From the NCBI GenBank assembly GCA_009772935.1, contig WOUR01000017.1, forward strand, positions 102,298 through 166,297: a DNA stretch of 64,000 nucleotides, read 5' to 3'. The position numbers and the translations under genes are program-made. The notes beneath the pieces are model-generated. The model worked only from the letters and a program-made list of their open reading frames with translations. It had not been told where the DNA came from and ran no database searches. The DNA comes from Rhodospirillaceae bacterium. GTDB taxonomy: Bacteria; Pseudomonadota; Alphaproteobacteria; Reyranellales; Reyranellaceae. Below are positions 59,908 to 64,000 of the stretch, piece by piece (the stretch's first letter is position 1; each line of letters starts with the position of its first letter).

Positions 59908-60723
59908 TCAGGCGTGCAGCTTTGTCCGCGAAGCCACGAAGTTGATACACGGGCCATTGGGGTGCTTCCGTTCGTCGATATTGCAATCGATGTGACTGAA
60001 TCCCATCTCGTCCAGCAGGGCGAAGATATCGGATTTCGTGAGCCATGCGCAGGTCTGGTAGACGCCGCCGCAATAGACCGGGCTGGCGCCCATCTCGCCG
60101 TATGATTTTATCCAGTGCTTGATGCCGTCGCGCTCTTCGACGCCGACAATGCTCGACGCCCAAGGCTCATCTTTCCGAAGGTCATCGGGGATGTAGTGCG
60201 TGTACATATAAATGCGGCCGGTGGACGCCCCGAGCATCTTCAGGAGTTTGACCGGCTCGGTCATGTGATAGAGCACGCCAGCAGCAACGATCAGATCGAA
60301 CTGCCGCGTGGCGGCTTCCAGCCAAGGCTGGAAATCACCAAGCAGGAAGCTCGCCCGCTTCAGGCCGAGCACTTCCTTGACGATGAGACACTTCAGGAAG
60401 CAGCGGCGGTTCGCCTCTATCGCCGTGATTTTCGCGGCCCCGGCCTGTTCGAGCATGTAGGTGTGGCCGCCTTCAAGGGGCCCCAGTTCGAGTACGCGCT
60501 TCCCTTTGACGCCGCCCAACCGTTGAAGCGCCCAAACGAGGCGCTGATCCTCGAACAAGGCGGCGTTGCCGCCTGTGAGACCAGAGCCGCTCGGAAACTG
60601 GCTGGACCAGTCCGAAATGCAATCAACGGCGATTTGGGTGGTCGGCATAAGGCCGACGCAAATTTCTTGTCGAGTGAGATAATCTTCGGGCATTTGCAAC
60701 CGTCCCATGGAGTGCACGGCCAT
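59908..60723 (-). CDS. SAM-dependent methyltransferase moron
   Basis: A class I methyltransferase, up to 271 residues (starts possible at 60723, 60708 or 60693). Motif I VLELGPLEGGHTYMLEQAG, acidic ITAIEANRR, then LGDFQPWLE and LIVAAGVLYHMTEPVKLLK. It lies on the opposite strand to all surrounding late genes, between fibre and lysis genes, so it is transcribed separately. Substrate unknown; small-molecule or glycan methylation is as likely as protein. Confidence 0.8.
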   Translation of the reverse strand: MAVHSMGRLQMPEDYLTRQEICVGLMPTTQIAVDCISDWSSQFPSGSGLTGGNAALFEDQRLVWALQRLGGVKGKRVLELGPLEGGHTYMLEQAGAAKITAIEANRRCFLKCLIVKEVLGLKRASFLLGDFQPWLEAATRQFDLIVAAGVLYHMTEPVKLLKMLGASTGRIYMYTHYIPDDLRKDEPWASSIVGVEERDGIKHWIKSYGEMGASPVYCGGVYQTCAWLTKSDIFALLDEMGFSHIDCNIDERKHPNGPCINFVASRTKLHA

Positions 60724-60856
60724 TCAAGAGCCGCGCCTGTTTTTGATGAGGCCGCCGACCATGTGCCACCACGGCCGAGAGCCCGACCGCAGACCGACCA
60801 AAGGAGGGCCGGGCCATGGCTGAGGCAAGATTAGGCGGGAAAGGCTGTGTCAGTCC

Positions 60857-60973
60857 ATGAGCGATCAGACCCTCAAAGGGACACAGGCGTACCGCTGGCT
60901 TGTCGGCGCTGGGATGGCTGCAACCATAGCGCTCCGCATCGACGCCGTCTTTCGGCTCGCGGCTACGAAGTAG
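60857..60973 (+). CDS. Small hypothetical protein (38 aa)
   Basis: ATG 60857 to TAG 60973 encodes a 38-residue protein (GTQAYRWLVGAGMAATIALR). One weak hydrophobic stretch. It ends 10 bases before the holin start and could be part of the lysis cassette. Confidence 0.4.
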   Translation: MSDQTLKGTQAYRWLVGAGMAATIALRIDAVFRLAATK

Positions 60974-60983
60974 GGGAAGTGGA

Positions 60984-61355
60984 ATGCAGCTCGATCCGGA
61001 AACCCTGCTCGGCATAAAGTCCGAGGTGCTGAAGGCTGCCGTCTCGGCGTCCCTGCTGGGCGTGCTGTGGCGGCGGCAGTTCAAGTTCGCCGAGGCCGTG
61101 TCGGCGCTGGCGGCCGGGCTAGGCAGTGCCGTCTATGTCGCCCCGCTGGTGCTGGCGCACACCGGCATCACGCATCCCGATATCCGGGGCGGCGTGATCT
61201 TCATCATCGGCCTGCTCGGCACGCACGTCTTCGCCGCGTTGACCACGGCGGCGCCCGATGTGCTGCGCAGGATCATCTACAAGTGGACCGGCGTCGCGGC
61301 CGATCCTCCGCCGCCGCCGCCACCGCCCGGCCCCACTGGGGGAGGCGCTACATGA
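60984..61355 (+). CDS. Putative holin
   Basis: A 123-residue membrane protein with about three hydrophobic segments (VSASLLGVLW, VSALAAGLGSAVYVAPLVLA, GGVIFIIGLLGTHVFAALTT) and a proline-rich tail. GGGGAAG precedes ATG 60984. First of two membrane proteins before the endolysin, hence holin by context. Confidence 0.65.
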   Translation: MQLDPETLLGIKSEVLKAAVSASLLGVLWRRQFKFAEAVSALAAGLGSAVYVAPLVLAHTGITHPDIRGGVIFIIGLLGTHVFAALTTAAPDVLRRIIYKWTGVAADPPPPPPPPGPTGGGAT

Positions 61356-61669
61356 TCGACATGCCGACGATCACCCTGGCCGGCGCTATGGCCTCGATCG
61401 GAATGGTGGCCGGTGCGGCCGCGTTCCTGCTCGGCGTCGCGCAGTTGACCTGCGAGCATGGCGGCTCGTCCTGGCTGCCGCGCCTCACCACGGCGCTGCT
61501 GTCGATGACCGCGGCCTACACCGCCGTCGACAGCTGGGATTTCTGGTCCGGTGTCGACGACACGCTCGACGCCAAGGCCGTCGCGTTCTGCATCGCGCTC
61601 GCCCTGTCCTGGGGCTACCGCCGGACATTCGGCTTCACCAGCCAGAGCCGCCGCCGACCGCCGGCATAG
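61352..61669 (+). CDS. Second lysis membrane protein (holin/antiholin)
   Basis: A 105-residue protein with three transmembrane segments (LAGAMASIGMVAGAAAFLLG, LTTALLSMTAAYTAV, AVAFCIALALSWGY) and a basic C-terminus. ATGA overlap with the preceding gene. Which of the two is the holin cannot be decided from sequence. Confidence 0.65.
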   Translation: MIDMPTITLAGAMASIGMVAGAAAFLLGVAQLTCEHGGSSWLPRLTTALLSMTAAYTAVDSWDFWSGVDDTLDAKAVAFCIALALSWGYRRTFGFTSQSRRRPPA

Positions 61670-61698
61670 CGCGGTCCCTCCAACCGACTGAGGTCCAC

Positions 61699-62361
61699 AT
61701 GCTTTCCGAACAGACGCTCCGGCAGATGATGCCGGCGGCCGGCGCGCGCCTCGACGCCCACCTGCCGTTCATCGCGCCGGCTATGCAGCGCGGCCGCATC
61801 GACACGCCCGTGCGCATCGCGGCGTTCCTGGCCGAGGTCGCACACGAGAGCGGCGAATATCGGTGGCTGGAAGAGATCTGGGGGCCGACCGAGGCCCAGC
61901 TCGGCTATGAAGGCCGCGCCGATCTCGGCAACATCTATCCCGGCGACGGCCGCAAGTTCGCGGGTGTCGGCGCGATCCAGAACACCGGTCGCGCCAATAT
62001 CACGGCCTGCGGCGTCTGGCTCGGAATCGACGCGGCATCCAATCCAAAGCTGCTGACGCTGCCGCAGTACGCCACCGCCTCGGCGGTGTGGTTCTGGACC
62101 ATCGGCAACGGCCAGATCGACCTCAACCTTCTGGCAGATCGCGGCTGGTTCAAAACCATCACCCGCGTGATCAACGGCGGGCTGAACGGCCTCAGCGATC
62201 GCCGCCAGTATTGGGACCGCAACCGGGCACTGCTCGGCCTGGCGCCGATCGACCTCGACCTCGAGGCCGGTACCATCAAGGCGTTCCAGAGTAATCGCGG
62301 GTTGACGGCCGACGGCGTCGCCGGGCCGAAGACCTTCGCCGCGGTGCGGGCGGCGGCATGA
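61699..62361 (+). CDS. GH19-type endolysin with peptidoglycan-binding domain
   Basis: A 220-residue lysin. The GH19 (chitinase-like lysozyme) region has AAFLAEVAHESGEYRWLEEI with the catalytic Glu of HES, NIYPGDGRKFAGVGAIQNTG and YATASAVWFW. Residues about 175-220 form a PG_binding_1 domain (IKAFQSNRGLTADGVAGPKT). No signal peptide, so release depends on the holin. AGGTCCAC precedes ATG 61699. Confidence 0.9.
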   Translation: MLSEQTLRQMMPAAGARLDAHLPFIAPAMQRGRIDTPVRIAAFLAEVAHESGEYRWLEEIWGPTEAQLGYEGRADLGNIYPGDGRKFAGVGAIQNTGRANITACGVWLGIDAASNPKLLTLPQYATASAVWFWTIGNGQIDLNLLADRGWFKTITRVINGGLNGLSDRRQYWDRNRALLGLAPIDLDLEAGTIKAFQSNRGLTADGVAGPKTFAAVRAAA

Positions 62362-62783
62362 GCATCACATCCATCGTCACGGGTGCCGTCTCCAAGGCGG
62401 CCGGCCCATGGGCTCTCTATGCGGCGGGCGGCCTGCTGATCGCGCTCGCCGCGCTGGGTTTCCTCTACCGCGACGCGCTGAAGGATCTCGGCGCGGCCGA
62501 CGCCAAGCTGGAACGCGCGGCCGAGGCGAATGCCGGGCTGCTCAAGGCCATCCAGAACATCCATGAATTCCAGGACGAGGTGCGCCGGGGATTCGAGGCC
62601 ATGCAGATCGAGGTCGGCAAGGCTCAAGCTGTGAACCGCACCTATCAGGGAAAGGTCGCCAGCGATGCGGGCTCCAATACTCCTCTCACTGCTGGCGAGC
62701 GCGATGCTCTCGGCGTCCTGTTCCCCTCGGGTCCTGTTCGAGCCGGCGCCACCCCGCCAGTTCGAGGTGCCGGCGCACCTTGA
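62358..62783 (+). CDS. Rz-like inner-membrane spanin
   Basis: A 141-residue protein: N-terminal transmembrane segment (LYAAGGLLIALAALGFLY), then a periplasmic coiled coil (AKLERAAEANAGLLKAIQNI, DEVRRGFEAMQIEVGKA). ATGA overlap with the endolysin. Its 3' part overlaps an out-of-frame lipoprotein gene, the classic Rz/Rz1 layout. Confidence 0.85.
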   Translation: MSITSIVTGAVSKAAGPWALYAAGGLLIALAALGFLYRDALKDLGAADAKLERAAEANAGLLKAIQNIHEFQDEVRRGFEAMQIEVGKAQAVNRTYQGKVASDAGSNTPLTAGERDALGVLFPSGPVRAGATPPVRGAGAP

Positions 62784-62952
62784 TCGGCCTGTCCCTGAGC
62801 CCGTTCCGGTGCTCGACCAGGTGAGGACGCGGGGCGACAAGGACCGGCTGCTGGGCGACTACGTCACCTGGGGCCGCGAGCTGTTTGCCCAGTTCGGCGA
62901 GCTGCGGCGGCTGATCGACGTGTTCAATCGGCAAGAGAAGGCGACGCCATGA
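62665..62952 (+). CDS. Rz1-like outer-membrane spanin lipoprotein
   Basis: A 95-residue lipoprotein in a different frame, starting inside Rz. The signal peptide ends in a lipobox LSASC with acylated C19. The mature part is proline-rich (PRVLFEPAPPRQFEVP, PVPEPVPVL) with a helical tail (WGRELFAQFGELRRLIDVFN), longer than lambda Rz1. Pairs with Rz to fuse inner and outer membranes. Confidence 0.85.
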   Translation: MRAPILLSLLASAMLSASCSPRVLFEPAPPRQFEVPAHLDRPVPEPVPVLDQVRTRGDKDRLLGDYVTWGRELFAQFGELRRLIDVFNRQEKATP

Positions 62953-63395
62953 CCGCCATCCTGCTGATCGCCGCCGCGTTCCTCGCCCTGGCCGGTCTCT
63001 GCTGCACCTGGGCCTGGCTGATCTGCCTCGGCCGTGGCGCCGAGCGTCTGGCGGCCCGGCCGGCGGCTCTATTCGCCGTGGTGCTGTTCGTGCTGGCGGT
63101 CATGTCGGCCGGGGCGGCGCTGGCGCATGACCCGTACACGCACTGGCGGCAGCCTGGCACCGGCGCGAGCTGCTGCAACCAGATGGCTCCGGACCGCTCG
63201 ACGGGCGACTGCCGGCCGATCCGGGCGCGGCTCGACGGCAACGGCATCTGGTGGGTGCTGCTCGACAGCGGATGGCGGCCGGTGCCGCGCGCGAGGATCC
63301 TGCAGCAGGCCTCGCCCGACCTCAGCAGCCACGTCTGCGCGAACCTGTCGACCGAAGAAATCTACTGCTTCGTGCCGGGGCCGCAGGGCTCCTGA
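62949..63395 (+). CDS. Phage membrane protein with cysteine-rich exported domain
   Basis: A 148-residue protein with two N-terminal hydrophobic segments (AILLIAAAFLALAGLCCTWA, ALFAVVLFVLAVMSAGAAL) and a mature domain after ALA-HDPY. That domain contains CCNQMAPDRSTGDCRPI, WWVLLDSGWRPVP and two late cysteines. The HDPYTHWRQPG...CC pattern recurs in alphaproteobacterial phages and plasmids. Last recognisable prophage gene; function unknown. Confidence 0.65.
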   Translation: MTAILLIAAAFLALAGLCCTWAWLICLGRGAERLAARPAALFAVVLFVLAVMSAGAALAHDPYTHWRQPGTGASCCNQMAPDRSTGDCRPIRARLDGNGIWWVLLDSGWRPVPRARILQQASPDLSSHVCANLSTEEIYCFVPGPQGS

Positions 63396-63478
63396 CACGC
63401 TCGAAGTCGGGGTCTGGATCATCCGGAGCCGACATGGCCGATGAGCCATCCTCCCTCGGCGCTCCACGCGCCTGCCTC

Positions 63479-63514
63479 GCCCGTCGGCCCTTCACCGGGT
63501 CGGCGGGCTTTTTT
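63479..63514 (+). terminator. Late operon terminator
   Basis: GCCCGTCGGCCC (63479-63490) pairs with GGGTCGGCGGGC (63497-63508) with two wobbles, followed by TTTTTT. It ends the late transcript. Confidence 0.8.
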
Positions 63515-63803
63515 CGTTGGGCCGGATCGTCCCTTGATGCGCGGAAATCATTGGGTTTCGCGCGCTCCAGAGGTCGGAAAGCGGCTTCCGCGGATCGTAC
63601 CCCGAGACGGGAATTCCCGCTTCGGCCGCGATCTGTATGCAGTGGCGTGGACGAGCGCGCCGGAAAGTCAGATATCAACCGGCGCGCCGGTGTCCCATTT
63701 CCCGACGCCGCGCGAGGGAGTATGATCCGGCCAGCACACGCAAGGTGATCCCCTTGTCGGGCCCCGGAGACGACCATGTAGCCGCAGCCGCGCGATCCAT
63801 TCT

Positions 63804-63846
63804 AGCCCCGCCCCGGTGAAAGCCGGCCGCGGGGCTTCTTCGTTTC
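63804..63846 (+). terminator. Second terminator
   Basis: AGCCCCGC (63804-63811) pairs with GCGGGGCT (63829-63836), with an inner CCGG/CCGG stem, then TCTTCGTTTCT. It might belong to the host flank rather than the phage. Confidence 0.65.
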
Positions 63847-63866
63847 TGGCGGCCAGTTGGCCGCCA
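63847..63866. repeat. Perfect 20-bp palindrome
   Basis: TGGCGGCCA-GT-TGGCCGCCA: 9-bp arms and a 2-bp centre, directly after the second terminator. It is not followed by T residues. It may be an extension of the terminator or a protein-binding dyad. Confidence 0.55.
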
Positions 63867-63973
63867 AATGACAGCCTCCCACCCGGTCGAGAAACTTAAC
63901 ACCGGCATTATGTAGGAAACGCACCTAGGGGGCATATTGCAGAGATCGCGCTCACGGGAGGGGAGAAACTTGC

Positions 63974-64000
63974 ATGCCATTTGATATTGAGAAGCTTAGG
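63974..64000 (+). CDS. Start of a gene cut by the window end
   Basis: GGGAGGGGAG at about 63957-63966 is a strong ribosome-binding site for ATG 63974, giving MPFDIEKLR before the window ends. The product cannot be identified; it is either the first host gene to the right or a phage gene such as the missing integrase. Confidence 0.5.

Larger units (their letters stand above)
12085..63395. mobile_element. Lambda-organised siphophage prophage
   Basis: From the leftward terminator at 12085 to at least the gene ending at 63395, everything is phage-like in lambda order: leftward recombination arm, cI/cro immunity, replication, terminase, head, tail, lysis. Boundaries are approximate. I compared the 12052-12110 flank with the last 600 bp and found no direct repeat longer than about 7 bases, and no integrase gene is inside the window, so the attachment sites remain undefined and the right end may lie beyond 64000. 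Confidence 0.9.
63396..63973. other. Noncoding right-end region
   Basis: The 578 bp hold no convincing gene: frames on both strands are low-complexity and lack ribosome-binding sites. Contents are two terminators and a perfect palindrome, listed separately. An attachment site could lie here, but no match to the left flank is visible. Confidence 0.6.

Noticed and set aside
59788..60105. A 105-codon plus-strand frame overlapping the end of the gene at 59791
   Set aside because: From 59908 it is only the antisense of the methyltransferase gene; the first 40 codons could be a remnant but nothing supports a full protein.

Overview
The window is GC-rich DNA, almost certainly from an alphaproteobacterium (GC-rich third positions, frequent GTG/TTG starts, gene families typical of Rhodospirillales/Hyphomicrobiales; a Reyranella-like host would fit, but the genus is a guess). 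About 12 kb of chromosome is followed by a nearly complete lambda-organised, HK97-type siphophage prophage of at least 51 kb.

Chromosome (1-12051). A three-gene set, URC1-like GTP cyclohydrolase II, DUF1688 (URC4) and uracil phosphoribosyltransferase, marks the URC route of uracil degradation. It is followed by two small membrane proteins (MAPEG, DoxX). A leftward group encodes a Nudix hydrolase, a short-chain dehydrogenase and a SugE/Gdx-type small multidrug transporter. Divergent from it is a complete dipeptide/oligopeptide ABC importer: Tat-exported binding protein, an intercistronic hairpin, two permeases and two ATPases.

Prophage left arm (12085-23490, minus strand). This is one long leftward operon of about 27 mostly ATGA-overlapping genes. 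It reads from a pL promoter near 23.6 kb to a terminator at 12.1 kb. It carries a recombination module (RecE-like nuclease, SbcC-like coiled-coil ATPase, Sak4-like ATPase), DUF5131, DUF4326 and DUF1643 proteins, a J-domain protein, HTH and ribbon-helix-helix regulators, and many small cysteine-rich proteins. The first gene encodes a small beta-barrel-like protein in the position of lambda N, behind a strongly folded leader.

Immunity region (23.6-26.3 kb). An S24-type CI repressor and a Cro-like protein are separated by two operators. Two more copies of the same 17-bp palindrome lie 2.4 kb away at pL with the same 24-bp spacing. A membrane protein downstream of cI sits where lambda has rexAB, and a small secreted-protein gene beside pL is frameshifted.

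Right early region (26.3-38.8 kb). This contains small genes, two HNH genes, a ParB-like protein, a RuvC-like resolvase, a GP88-like protein, an MT-A70 methyltransferase and a replication initiator. The initiator gene contains a lambda-ori-like series of repeats, a low-GC stretch and a palindrome.

Late region (38.8-63.4 kb). In order: HNH, cos-like palindrome, terminase small and large subunits, portal, collagen-like protein, ClpP-type protease, capsid, connectors, tail tube with Ig-like domain, G/GT chaperones with a programmed -1 frameshift, tape measure, tail tip proteins, and fibre. A leftward methyltransferase moron follows, then holins, GH19 endolysin and Rz/Rz1. No integrase is visible; the last 0.6 kb holds terminators, a perfect palindrome and the first codons of a gene that runs out of the window.
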